This document shows, in pieces, positions 25,644 through 33,538 of a stretch of 42,705 nt of DNA (the stretch's first letter is position 1; each line of letters opens with the position of its first letter). The stretch spans positions 1 to 42,705 of the forward strand of contig JAGXRS010000463.1 in the NCBI GenBank assembly GCA_018335615.1, read 5' to 3'. Source of the stretch: Hydrogenophaga sp. (GTDB taxonomy: Bacteria > Pseudomonadota > Gammaproteobacteria > Burkholderiales > Burkholderiaceae_C). A model generated the notes under the pieces. That model was not told the DNA's origin. It was given only the letters and a program-made list of their open reading frames with translations, and did not search any database. A program made the position numbers and the translations under genes.

Positions 25644-27553
25644 ATCGTGATGCCCTCCCCTTCCGTCTCGGCCTGTGCGACGGCGCGCAGGCGGTCGCTG
25701 ACCTTGGGCGCAGGGATCGCGGCGCGTGCCGAGAACACTGGGTCTTTGAAGTACAGGGGTTGCTTGCCGTAGATCGCCGGGTAGCCCGCGACGTAGATCA
25801 CCATGTCGCCGGCTTCTTCGATCTCGCCCTGGGCGTTCTTCTTTGGCCCCGGCATGCGCAGGCATTCGTCGGGCGTCAGCAAGGGCCGCTGCACTTCCTG
25901 GTAAGTGCGCGACACCTGGCCCAGCATCGCCGCCGTGCGGCGGCCGCTGGTCGTGATCTGCTCCTTCACCACGGTGGTCTGCCCGGTGAGGCGGGACAGG
26001 TGTTCGGCCGTCTCGACGCGGTTGGGCGGGTAGGCGTTCTGCACGTGGCAGTTCGACGTGATGCTTTCGTCGTGGCCGTAGCCCGTCTCGCGGCTCTTGA
26101 GCTGGTTAATGTCCTGGCAGATGAGGTAGCACTTGATGCCGTAGCCGGCCACGAAGGCCAGCGACTCTTGCATGATCTCCAGCTTCCCGAGGCTCGGGAA
26201 CTCGTCCAGCATCATCAAGAGCCGGTGCTTGTAGTGCGCCACCGGCCGGCCGCCCTCGAAGTCCATCTTGTCGGCCAGCAGGCGCACGATCATGTTCACC
26301 ATGACGCGCACCAGCGGCCGCAGGCGGGCCTTATCGTTGGGCTGGGTGACAATGTAGAGGCTTACCGGGTCGTCCTCGTGCATCAACTGCTTGATGCGGA
26401 AGTCCGACCGGCTGACGTTGCGGGCCACCACGGGGTCGCGGTACAGGGCCAGGTACGACTTGGCCGTGGACAGCACCGATCCGGCTTCTTCCTCGGGCCG
26501 ATCCATCATGTCGCGGGCCGCCGAGCCGATGGCGTGATGGTTCTGGCCGTCTACGTGCCCGTAGGTCGCCATTTCCATCCAAAGCTCGCCAATGTCCCGG
26601 TTCGGGTCGGCCAGCATCGCATCGACGGACGGCAGCGTGGCGGTGCCGCCATCGTCCTTGGCCTTGTACAGCGCGTGCAGGATCACGCCGACCAGGAGCG
26701 CGAAGGCGGTCTTCTGCCAGTGCGAGTCCAGGCCCTTGCCGTCCGGGTCAACGATCAGCGTGGCAAGGTTCTGCACGTCACCCACCTCGTATTCGGTGCC
26801 GAGGCGGATTTCGTCCAGCGGATTCCAGCAGACGCCGCCCGAGGTGCTGGCCGGCTCGAAGCGCAGCACCTTGTTCTTGGCGTGCTTCTGCCGCCAGCCG
26901 GCGGTCAAGGCCCACAACTCGCCCTTCAAGTCGGTGATGACGCTGCTCGCGCCCCACGACAGCAGCGTGGGCACCACCAGGCCGACGCCCTTGCCCGAGC
27001 GCGTGGGCGCGTAGGTCAGCACGTGCTCGGGGCCGCTGTGCCGCAGGTAGAAGAAATTGCCGTCCTTGTCCTGCCAGCCGCCCACGTACACGCCGGTAGC
27101 CGTGGGTGCGGCCTTGCCGGTGACGATCTCCAGGACGTTGCGCTCGCGTGGCAGCAGGCCGGCCGCCTGAATGTCCTTCTTCTCGGCCCAGCGGGCCGAG
27201 CCGTGCAGGTACTCGTTCGCCTTCGAGCTGTTGGACGTGACGACCTTCGCCACGGCCACGCCCAGCAGGCCCACGGTCGAAACCAGCATCCCCATGCTGC
27301 CGGCCTTCATGATCTCGTCCGGGTACTGGCTGTACCACTTGTACGTCCAGTGCAGGATCGACCAGGGCGCGTACACGTGGCCCACGTTGGGGCCGAGGGT
27401 CGCGTGATAGGCGAACGTGTGGGCGAAGAACTGCGTCGCGGCCTGGAGGCCGCCGACCATCGAGGCCGCGCCCAGCACCGGCAGCAGCTTGCTCGGCTTC
27501 GGTTTGGCGGTTCGGACTTGCGGCCCTACCGCGTTGTTCATCTTGATCTTCAT
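25640..27553 (-). CDS. traG: TraG coupling protein (VirD4 family)
   Basis: The 637-residue inner-membrane ATPase links the relaxosome to the Trb channel. It has two N-terminal membrane segments (about residues 23-50 and 85-105) and Walker A PTRSGKGV at 183-190. Walker B is LMMLDEFPSLGKL. It overlaps traI upstream and traF downstream by ATGA. A TrbA-type promoter inside the 3' end of traI probably drives traG and the genes below it. Confidence 0.97.
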   Translation of the reverse strand: MKIKMNNAVGPQVRTAKPKPSKLLPVLGAASMVGGLQAATQFFAHTFAYHATLGPNVGHVYAPWSILHWTYKWYSQYPDEIMKAGSMGMLVSTVGLLGVAVAKVVTSNSSKANEYLHGSARWAEKKDIQAAGLLPRERNVLEIVTGKAAPTATGVYVGGWQDKDGNFFYLRHSGPEHVLTYAPTRSGKGVGLVVPTLLSWGASSVITDLKGELWALTAGWRQKHAKNKVLRFEPASTSGGVCWNPLDEIRLGTEYEVGDVQNLATLIVDPDGKGLDSHWQKTAFALLVGVILHALYKAKDDGGTATLPSVDAMLADPNRDIGELWMEMATYGHVDGQNHHAIGSAARDMMDRPEEEAGSVLSTAKSYLALYRDPVVARNVSRSDFRIKQLMHEDDPVSLYIVTQPNDKARLRPLVRVMVNMIVRLLADKMDFEGGRPVAHYKHRLLMMLDEFPSLGKLEIMQESLAFVAGYGIKCYLICQDINQLKSRETGYGHDESITSNCHVQNAYPPNRVETAEHLSRLTGQTTVVKEQITTSGRRTAAMLGQVSRTYQEVQRPLLTPDECLRMPGPKKNAQGEIEEAGDMVIYVAGYPAIYGKQPLYFKDPVFSARAAIPAPKVSDRLRAVAQAETEGEGITI

Positions 27554-29790
27554 CTACTCCTTCCTTTCGACGTTTTGATGGAGCCTTTCGCGGTGATCGA
27601 GACGGCATCGCCGACCGCGATGCGCGTCAAGCGCCGGGCCGTGGCCTGGTCGATGGGCATAACCATGACCTCATCACCTCGTTTCAAGAGGGCCAGCGCC
27701 TGGCCCTCGATAGTCCTGGTGCCCTGGAACGTGAGCGCACCATCACCGGCAGTATATCGGGAATGCTTCGGTATATCGAAACCTTTTAGGCGCTTTGCCT
27801 CGCGTTCGGCGATGTACTTGTCGGCGGCGGCGACGCCCGGCGGCGTCTGGCCTACTCCTGTTCCTGGCCGAGAAATTCCCCGTCGCAGTGCGTGATCTGG
27901 TTGGGTTCCTTGCTGCTCCACGTGACGAGGAACATCACGCGGCAATAGCACTTCACTTCCGCCGGCGATGCGAACCACACCGAGTTCGGACAGTGCTCGC
28001 AAACGGTGCTGGCTTTGGGGCGGCGGTTTTCTTCCAAGGCGTCCAACGTCGGGCTTCCGGTGGACGGTGGCGGCGTGAAGGCCGGCGTCGGCGCGGTCGC
28101 CTCGGCCGGCGGCTGGCCGGCCGTCGCCTGCTCGGGCGACGGCTGCGGCTCCGGTAGCGTGCTGGTCGGCAGCGGGCCGCTGTCCAGGGCCGCCAGCGCC
28201 GCGTCCAGTTCGTCCTCGATGCTCTGGTCTTTCGGTTCGCTCATGGGTGTTCTCCTTGTTCAAAAGCGCCTGCCGCCGGCTCTCAAGAGCCGGATCGGTG
28301 AAGGTGATGGGTAGCTGGGAATCGACGGCGGCGCGGATCATCTGCGCCTTGAACTCCACCGTGCCGTTGACGGTGATGCGGTTGCCGTAGCGTTGCATCG
28401 CCAGGCGCAGGGCTTCTTGCAGCCCTTCGCGCGTGGCCTCGCGGGAGACTTGCAGGCGGTCACCGTCATCGCGCACGGCGCTCATGCCGGCGCGGAAGAT
28501 GATCGTCCCCTTCTTCGTGATGTTGTCCACCGCCGGCGCGTGGCCGGGCTTCGCCTGGCCCTCGCCCCGGATGGTGTTGCCCTTGAGGCCCTGGGCCGCC
28601 TCGCGGGCGCGCAGGGCGGCCAGGGCGTCGGCGCCGCCGTGCTGCGCCTCCTTCTTGAGCCAGTCGGCCCACGTGCGCCGGCTGTGCTCGGCGTAGAGGG
28701 CCGTGCGCTCCTGCTGGAACTGCTTGTTGATCGCCTGGAGTTCGCTGCGCAGGGCCTTGCTCGCCTGGGCGTACAGCAGCTTCTTGTTCGCGCGGCCCTC
28801 GCCGACCACCTTAATCGTGGCGCGGCGCAGGCGGTTCGACCTCTTGGCCGCCTCGATCAGCCGATCCTTGCGATGCCGGGCGCGCTCCAGGGCCTGGGCG
28901 CGCGCCGTGGTCAAGCTCTGCTGCTCGGCCTTGTACTTCGCGTACAGCTCCACGGTGTTGACGCGAAGGCGGATGGGGTCTTTGCGGTACTGCCGCTTCG
29001 CGGTGGTTTGCGCCTGCCGTTCGGGCGAAGCCTCGAACGGGCCAAGCCGCGCCTCCAGGCTCGGCTTGGAAAGGTCGCGGGCTACTGTGCTCGCCTTCAC
29101 CATCGTTCCGTCGCCGGCCTCGAACACGAGGCCATTGGCGCGGACGCGCAGCTCCATTCCGTTGTCCCGCATGACCTGGTGCAGTTCCTGCCAGGACTGC
29201 GCGCCCTTGATCTCGTCCAGGCACTCGCGCTTGATCCAGCCGACCAGGCTTTCAACGCCGGCATGCCGCTCCATGTCGGCGGCCCGGCCCTCCGCGCCGC
29301 GCTTGCGCGGCTCGTGGTTGTCGCGCTCCAGGCCGTAGTCGCGCTCCAGGGCCGTGCAGAGTTCCGCCAGCGCCCGGTGCGGGTAGTACGGCTCGTGCAT
29401 CGTGTGCCGCGTCGGGTGAATCTTGTTGATGGCGATGTGGATGTGCAGGTTGTCGGTGTCGTTGTGGACGGCACTGATTCGCTGATGCTCGCCATAACCC
29501 AGCCCGACGCAGATGCGTTCCTCAATCGCGCGCAAGGTGTCGGCGCTGGGCTGCTCGCCGGCCCGGAAGCTGACGATCAGGTGGTAGGTCTTGTCGCCCT
29601 TCGCGCGGGTGTTCGTGTGCTGGGTCGCCAGCACCTCCGTGATGGCGTCCTGGATGGAACCGGCTTCGCAGTTCGTCGCCTGCACGTGGCCCAGCCGGTG
29701 GTCTTTGCTTTGGGCGTCGGTGATGTAGTTCGCCAGGCCCGCGAAGTCGCTCTTGCCAAGCGAGCGCATCGGCACGTGCTTGGCGATCAT
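27550..29790 (-). CDS. traI: TraI relaxase
   Basis: The 746-residue MOBP relaxase cuts oriT at nic and stays bound to the 5' end. The catalytic Tyr is Tyr22 (GLANYITDAQ). The conserved Ser region (TYHLIVSFRAGEQPS) and metal-binding histidines (HNDTDNLHIHIAINKIHP) follow at the spacing known from RP4 TraI. From about residue 515 the composition changes to Arg/Gly-rich because this stretch is read in a second frame as traH. The last 100 residues regain ordinary composition. Confidence 0.97.
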   Translation of the reverse strand: MIAKHVPMRSLGKSDFAGLANYITDAQSKDHRLGHVQATNCEAGSIQDAITEVLATQHTNTRAKGDKTYHLIVSFRAGEQPSADTLRAIEERICVGLGYGEHQRISAVHNDTDNLHIHIAINKIHPTRHTMHEPYYPHRALAELCTALERDYGLERDNHEPRKRGAEGRAADMERHAGVESLVGWIKRECLDEIKGAQSWQELHQVMRDNGMELRVRANGLVFEAGDGTMVKASTVARDLSKPSLEARLGPFEASPERQAQTTAKRQYRKDPIRLRVNTVELYAKYKAEQQSLTTARAQALERARHRKDRLIEAAKRSNRLRRATIKVVGEGRANKKLLYAQASKALRSELQAINKQFQQERTALYAEHSRRTWADWLKKEAQHGGADALAALRAREAAQGLKGNTIRGEGQAKPGHAPAVDNITKKGTIIFRAGMSAVRDDGDRLQVSREATREGLQEALRLAMQRYGNRITVNGTVEFKAQMIRAAVDSQLPITFTDPALESRRQALLNKENTHERTERPEHRGRTGRGAGGPGQRPAADQHATGAAAVARAGDGRPAAGRGDRADAGLHAATVHRKPDVGRLGRKPPPQSQHRLRALSELGVVRIAGGSEVLLPRDVPRHVEQQGTQPDHALRRGISRPGTGVGQTPPGVAAADKYIAEREAKRLKGFDIPKHSRYTAGDGALTFQGTRTIEGQALALLKRGDEVMVMPIDQATARRLTRIAVGDAVSITAKGSIKTSKGRSR
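27751..27784 (-). promoter_or_regulatory. Probable traG promoter and TrbA site inside traI
   Basis: On the minus strand TTCGAT and TATACT (27756-27751) stand about 18 bp apart. GTATATCG occurs twice (27752-27759 and 27771-27778). The 12 bases ttcggtatatcg at 27767-27778 equal those at the trbB promoter. In RP4 a TrbA-controlled traG promoter also lies in the 3' part of traI. Confidence 0.65.
27852..28244 (-). CDS. traH: TraH, relaxosome-stabilising acidic protein (inside traI)
   Basis: The 130-residue acidic, Pro-rich protein starts MSEPKDQSIEDEL and lies entirely within traI in another frame. AAGGAG precedes its ATG. RP4 TraH, also nested in traI, stabilises the TraI/TraJ complex at oriT. 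The C-terminal part has CEHCPN and CYCRVMF, a possible metal-binding set. Confidence 0.88.
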   Translation of the reverse strand: MSEPKDQSIEDELDAALAALDSGPLPTSTLPEPQPSPEQATAGQPPAEATAPTPAFTPPPSTGSPTLDALEENRRPKASTVCEHCPNSVWFASPAEVKCYCRVMFLVTWSSKEPNQITHCDGEFLGQEQE

Positions 29791-29807
29791 GGCCGCCCCT
29801 CCGGCTT

Positions 29808-29820
29808 TTTAGCCGCTAAA
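29808..29820. promoter_or_regulatory. KorB operator between traJ and traI
   Basis: The perfect TTTAGCCGCTAAA lies 4 bp after the traJ stop and upstream of the traI start. It could mediate KorB control of the relaxase genes or act as a partition-related site. Confidence 0.85.
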
Positions 29821-29824
29821 GAAG

Positions 29825-30199
29825 TCAAGGCTCGGCCCTCGGCTGAACCACGGCCTTCATGATCCGGCTCATTTCGTCCTGGGTGGCCTCGATCCGGCCC
29901 AGCAGGGCCAGGATGGTCGCCTCGCCGAACTGGAGCGTTCGCACGTCATCGGTCAGCCAGAGCTTGAGCAGGCCGCCAAGGCGGCCAAGGTCGCCGTTGA
30001 CGCGCACCAGCTCGCGCACGTGCTGGTAGTCCATGACGCCCTTGATCTGGTAGCCCTGGCCCACGTCGCGCAGATAGCGCGCCACGCTGACGCCCGCCCT
30101 CTTGGCGTTCGCCTCGATCTCGTCTTTCTCTTCGGGGAACACCGGCACCCGCAGGTGCTGCCGCCGCCGGCGGCCGTGTTCCTTTTCGTCGTTCTCCAT
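29825..30199 (-). CDS. traJ: TraJ, oriT-recognition protein
   Basis: The 124-residue basic, ribbon-helix-helix-like protein (HLRVPVFPEEKDEIEANAKRAGVSVARYLRDVG) binds the oriT inverted repeat next to nic and recruits TraI. It is transcribed away from oriT, so its promoter overlaps the site it binds, allowing self-repression. Confidence 0.95.
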   Translation of the reverse strand: MENDEKEHGRRRRQHLRVPVFPEEKDEIEANAKRAGVSVARYLRDVGQGYQIKGVMDYQHVRELVRVNGDLGRLGGLLKLWLTDDVRTLQFGEATILALLGRIEATQDEMSRIMKAVVQPRAEP

Positions 30200-30572
30200 G
30201 CCTCGCCTCGTCTCTCATGCCGGCGGTAGCCGGCTGCCTCGCAGAGCAGGATGACCCGTTGAGCGCCCCCGGCGCGAATAAGGGACAGTGAAGATAGATA
30301 ACCGGCTCGCCGGTTAGCTAACTTCACACATCCTGCCCGCCTTACGGCGTTAATAACACCAAGGAAAGTCTACACCAGCCATTACGATTTATCCGCAACT
30401 ATCGCGCTATCAGGCCGCAAAAGCAGCAACGGATATAGCGAAAACCGCCACAATGGCCCATAATGCCGCTATCGAAGCGTGCCAATGCACGCCGATAGCG
30501 GACTTTTTGCGTTTCCGTAGCGCCGCTTAGTAGCGTTACATTTGCGATGAGAGGATTAGATGGACGAACACG
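30200..30572. other. oriT: Origin of transfer oriT
   Basis: An imperfect 19-bp inverted repeat lies at 30288-30306 and 30309-30327 (GTGAAG-TAG-TAACCGGC, 17 of 19 paired), the presumed TraJ site. Directly after it cacatcctgcccgcc contains nic, expected between 30335 and 30336 on the plus strand by homology with RP4 (ATCCTG/C). acaccaaggaaagtctacac follows, as in RP4. The rest, up to traK, holds AT-richer DNA with hairpins, the expected TraK-binding and divergent traJ/traK promoter area. There is no gene here. Confidence 0.94.
30466..30501. repeat. Long inverted repeat in the traK leader of oriT
   Basis: CCGCTATCG...CGATAGCGG encloses a second stem GCGTGC / GCACGC. The 36-bp hairpin is followed by gactttttg. 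It may be a protein site or an attenuator for traK. Confidence 0.7.
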
Positions 30573-30971
30573 ATGCCAAAGACCTACCCCGAAGAGCTGG
30601 CTGAATGGGTGAAGGGACGGGAAGCCAAGAAGCCGCGCCAGGACAAGCACGTGGTCGCGTTCCTGGCCGTCAAGAGCGACGTTCAAGCGGCGCTCGATGC
30701 GGGCTATGCGATGAAAACGATCTGGGAGCACATGAAGGAAACCGGCCGGCTGCGCTGTCGGTACGAAACCTTCACCCAGCACGTGAAGCGGTACATCAAG
30801 GCCGCGCCGGTAGCTTCCCCGCCGCCTCCCGCCACTCCCCCGGACAGCCAGCCCAAGGGCGCGAAGCCCGAGCCGAAGGCCGCCCCGCCGGCCTCGGAAT
30901 CCAAGAGTGAGCCGCCCAAGATCGGCGGCTTCACGTTTGATGCGACTCCAAAGAAAGAGGATTTACTGTAA
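30573..30971 (+). CDS. traK: TraK, oriT-bending relaxosome protein
   Basis: The 132-residue basic protein (TYPEELAEWVKGREAKKPRQDK) has a Pro/Ala/Lys-rich C-terminus ending KKEDLL. RP4 TraK wraps the leading side of oriT and eases access of TraI to nic. It is the first gene of traKLM; its TAA overlaps the traL ATG by one base. Confidence 0.95.
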   Translation: MPKTYPEELAEWVKGREAKKPRQDKHVVAFLAVKSDVQAALDAGYAMKTIWEHMKETGRLRCRYETFTQHVKRYIKAAPVASPPPPATPPDSQPKGAKPEPKAAPPASESKSEPPKIGGFTFDATPKKEDLL

Positions 30972-31696
30972 TGGCGAAAATTCACATGGTTCTGCAAGGC
31001 AAGGGCGGCGTCGGCAAGTCGATGATCGCGGCCACCATCGCGCAGTACAAAGCCGGCAAGGGACAGAAGCCGCTTTGCATCGACACCGATCCGGTGAACG
31101 CGACGTTCGAGGGCTACAAAGCCCTCAACGTGCGCCGGCTCAACATCATGGACGGCGACGAGATCAACACCCGGAATTTCGACGCCCTGGTCGAGATGAT
31201 CGCGTCGGCCGAGGGCGACGTCATCATCGACAACGGGGCCAGCTCGTTCGTGCCGCTGTCGCACTACCTCATCAGCAACCAGGTGCCGGCGCTGCTCCAG
31301 GACATGGGCCACGAACTCGTGGTGCATACGGTCGTCACCGGCGGCCAGGCCCTGGTGGACACGGTGAGCGGCTTCGCCCAGCTCGCCAGCCAGTTCCCGG
31401 CCGAATGCCTGTTCGTGGTCTGGCTGAACCCGTATTGGGGGCCAATCGAGCACGAGGGCAAGGGGTTCGAGCAGTTGAAGGCGTACACGACCAACAAGGG
31501 CCGTGTGTCCGCCATCATCCAGATTCCGGCGCTGAAAGAGGAAACCTACGGCCGCGACTTCGCCGAAATGCTCCAGGATCGGCGCACCTTCGATGAGGCC
31601 CTGGCCGATTCGGCGCTCACGATCATGACGCGGCAGCGGCTCAAGATCGTGAAAACCCAGCTCTTCGCCCAGCTCGAAAACGCGGCGGTGCTCTGA
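30971..31696 (+). CDS. traL: TraL, ParA/MinD-like ATPase
   Basis: The 241-residue protein has a deviant Walker A GKGGVGKS near the N-terminus and the ParA-type CIDTDPVNATFEGYKAL and VIIDNGASSFVPL segments. Its transfer role is poorly defined; it is not strictly essential in RP4. It overlaps traM by TGATG. Confidence 0.93.
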   Translation: MAKIHMVLQGKGGVGKSMIAATIAQYKAGKGQKPLCIDTDPVNATFEGYKALNVRRLNIMDGDEINTRNFDALVEMIASAEGDVIIDNGASSFVPLSHYLISNQVPALLQDMGHELVVHTVVTGGQALVDTVSGFAQLASQFPAECLFVVWLNPYWGPIEHEGKGFEQLKAYTTNKGRVSAIIQIPALKEETYGRDFAEMLQDRRTFDEALADSALTIMTRQRLKIVKTQLFAQLENAAVL

Positions 31697-32136
31697 TGGC
31701 GGCCGACGACAAGATCGAGGAGCTGATACGGGAGATCGCGGCCAAGCACGGCATCGCCGTGGGCCGCGACGATCCGATCTTGATCCTCCAGACCATCAAC
31801 ATGAAGCTGATGCAGGACAGCGCATCGGCCCAGCAGGAAATCTTGGACGCCTTCAAGTCGGAACTGGAGTCCATCGCCCACCGATGGGGTGATGACGCCA
31901 AGGGAAAGGCGGAAAGGACGCTCAACGCGGCGTTGGCGGCCAGCAAGGACGCCATGACGCGGGGAATGCAGGAGGGCGCGAAGGCGGCCGCCGAGGCCGT
32001 GCGGCGTGAGGTTGAGGCGGTGACGGCGCAGCTCGTCGCGCCGATCCGCGAGGCGCGGCGCGTCGCCATGATGAACATGGTCGCGGCCGGCATGGCGGTC
32101 GTGGCCGCCGGCCTGGCCCTGTGGGCCTCGCTGTAG
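31696..32136 (+). CDS. traM: TraM, small membrane-anchored transfer protein
   Basis: The 146-residue protein has a helical, charged body and one C-terminal membrane helix (MMNMVAAGMAVVAAGLALWASL). It is the last gene of traKLM. Its function in the IncP family is not settled; it has been linked to transfer efficiency. It is unrelated to F TraM. Confidence 0.9.
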   Translation: MAADDKIEELIREIAAKHGIAVGRDDPILILQTINMKLMQDSASAQQEILDAFKSELESIAHRWGDDAKGKAERTLNAALAASKDAMTRGMQEGAKAAAEAVRREVEAVTAQLVAPIREARRVAMMNMVAAGMAVVAAGLALWASL

Positions 32137-32139
32137 ATG

Positions 32140-32301
32140 GCGATGCGGGATCTCATCGTCAGAACTGGCGATGGTCGACCGCGCCGGCGGCATCGCCAGG
32201 TTCGGCGATGCTGGCCAGCTCCCGGCATCGTCGCTTGTGACGATGCTGCAGGATGATTCCACCAGGCCCTCGGCGGGCCTCCCTCGCCAGAAATGGCGAT
32301 G
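32140..32301. repeat. Palindromic repeat cluster between traM and kfrC (4 units)
   Basis: Units lie at 32154-32173, 32191-32210, 32226-32245 and 32283-32301. They are followed by GTCGAC, GCTGGCC, CTGCAG and CTCGAG. A half unit (gatggcgatgcgggatct) precedes them right after the traM stop. The last unit runs into a terminator. Confidence 0.87.
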
Positions 32302-32307
32302 CTCGAG

Positions 32308-32340
32308 AAAAAAGCCCGGCGACCGCCGGGCTTCGTTTTT
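32308..32340. terminator. Bidirectional terminator between traM and kfrC
   Basis: The stem GCCCGGCG / CGCCGGGC has a 2-nt loop. It is preceded by six A and followed by TTCGTTTTT, so it can terminate both traKLM and the kfr genes. The kfrC stop codon overlaps the right-hand T tract. Confidence 0.87.
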
Positions 32341-32992
32341 ATGCGGGCCTGGCTGACAGGCCCAAGGACTGCGATCTCCCTGGCCGCTCCTGGGCCTGGG
32401 ATTGCTTGCGCTCCTGCTCCTGCTTGCGCATCAGCAGCTCATGCCGGCGGGCGGCCTCGCGCATGGCATCCCAATCGGAAGCCAGCTCGGGGTTCTCGGC
32501 GCGCATCTTGCGCGTCGCCAGCTCTTCGATCTTCGGCGAGTGCAGGCCCATGCCTTCCTTGATCTCGCGGACGGCCTCCAGGCGCGCGTGAAGCGTCTGC
32601 AAGCGGGCCTGCTGCTGCGCCTGCTGGTTCTGCCAGGCTCGCTTAGAGCCGGGCAAGGAAAGCCGGCCAGGCGCGGACGCCTGGGTCTGCTGCAAACGGG
32701 CCTGCTGCCGGTCGATCAGGTTTTCTAGCCTGTCCTCGATGTGCTCCACCTGGTCGTGCTTGGCCTGCACGTAGAGCGCCAGGGTTTCGGGGTAGGACTG
32801 CTCGACCGGGGCCGCCTCTAGGGTGGCCTGCTGCTCGATCTCGGCCGCCTGGGCGGCCTCCAGCAAGTCGGCTCCGGTGTCCTCGCGCGAAGCGCCGAAG
32901 GCGGCACCGCCGAGGGTGGCCGGCGCGCTGACGCGGGCCGGCTTGGTGGCGCGGCTCTCGGTGCCGCTGCCGGGGATGGTGAGTCGTTTCAA
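32339..32992 (-). CDS. kfrC: KfrC
   Basis: The 217-residue, Gln/Ala/Glu-rich helical protein has likely coiled coils (VEHIEDRLENLIDRQQARLQQ and the EIKEGM...KIEELATRK stretch). It is the third kfr gene; in IncP-1 plasmids KfrA, KfrB and KfrC interact and aid stable inheritance. It lies downstream of kfrB with a KorB operator in between. Confidence 0.88.
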   Translation of the reverse strand: MKRLTIPGSGTESRATKPARVSAPATLGGAAFGASREDTGADLLEAAQAAEIEQQATLEAAPVEQSYPETLALYVQAKHDQVEHIEDRLENLIDRQQARLQQTQASAPGRLSLPGSKRAWQNQQAQQQARLQTLHARLEAVREIKEGMGLHSPKIEELATRKMRAENPELASDWDAMREAARRHELLMRKQEQERKQSQAQERPGRSQSLGLSARPA

Positions 32993-33006
32993 GGGCGTGC
33001 CTCCTT

Positions 33007-33019
33007 TTTAGCCGCTAAA
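33007..33019. promoter_or_regulatory. KorB operator between kfrB and kfrC
   Basis: Perfect TTTAGCCGCTAAA, one base after the kfrB stop and 14 bp upstream of the kfrC start codon. No strong promoter is visible in the gap. Confidence 0.85.
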
Positions 33020-33020
33020 G

Positions 33021-33368
33021 CTACATGGAGCGCCCCCGCGTCAGTTTCGGGGCCTCTGCGGCGACTGCCGCCTTGCCCTGGGCGTTGTAGCTGATGCTCT
33101 TTGCGCTCCCAATTTCAGGTACTTTATCGAAATCTGACCGAGCGTGCATGACAAAGTTCTTGCCGATCTGCTGGTACACGTTGGTGGCGTCGGCATGAAC
33201 GATCACGCCGGCGTGGGTCTGCTTCTTGTCGGCCGCTTGGGCCGTGTACAGGTTGTAGATGCCGGGCTTCAACGCGCCCGCCTTGTCTACTTTCTGATTC
33301 GTCCAAGCGCCGTCCTTTTCGGCCTGAACGATGCGTTGACCGTTCATGACCAAGAGGCGTTCTTTCAT
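33021..33368 (-). CDS. kfrB: KfrB
   Basis: The 115-residue protein has a KfrB-type domain (ERLLVMNGQRIVQAEKDGAW ... LKPGIYNLYTAQ ... THAGVIVHAD...VYQQIGKNFVMHAR). In IncP-1 plasmids KfrB links KfrA and KfrC and is thought to take part in plasmid localisation. The kfrA terminator lies upstream, so it may need its own promoter in 33369-33436. Confidence 0.87.
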   Translation of the reverse strand: MKERLLVMNGQRIVQAEKDGAWTNQKVDKAGALKPGIYNLYTAQAADKKQTHAGVIVHADATNVYQQIGKNFVMHARSDFDKVPEIGSAKSISYNAQGKAAVAAEAPKLTRGRSM

Positions 33369-33436
33369 CGGGCACTCCTATGGTTGCCGTAGTTCTCAAA
33401 AGGGTGATGGTGGCCCCATGCAAGCCGCGCTCCAAC

Positions 33437-33469
33437 AAAAAAGCCGACCTCGGCAAAGCGAGGCCGGCT
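33437..33469 (-). terminator. Rho-independent terminator after kfrA
   Basis: On the minus strand the stem AGCCGGCCTCG / CGAGGTCGGCT (6-nt loop, one mismatch) is followed by six T, about 70 bp after the kfrA stop. Confidence 0.83.
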
Positions 33470-33538
33470 CTTCCCAGCGGCCGGGTTGTGCGTTTTGTCA
33501 GGGTTCCAGGGTAATTTTAAGGAAAACCAACCGATTTA

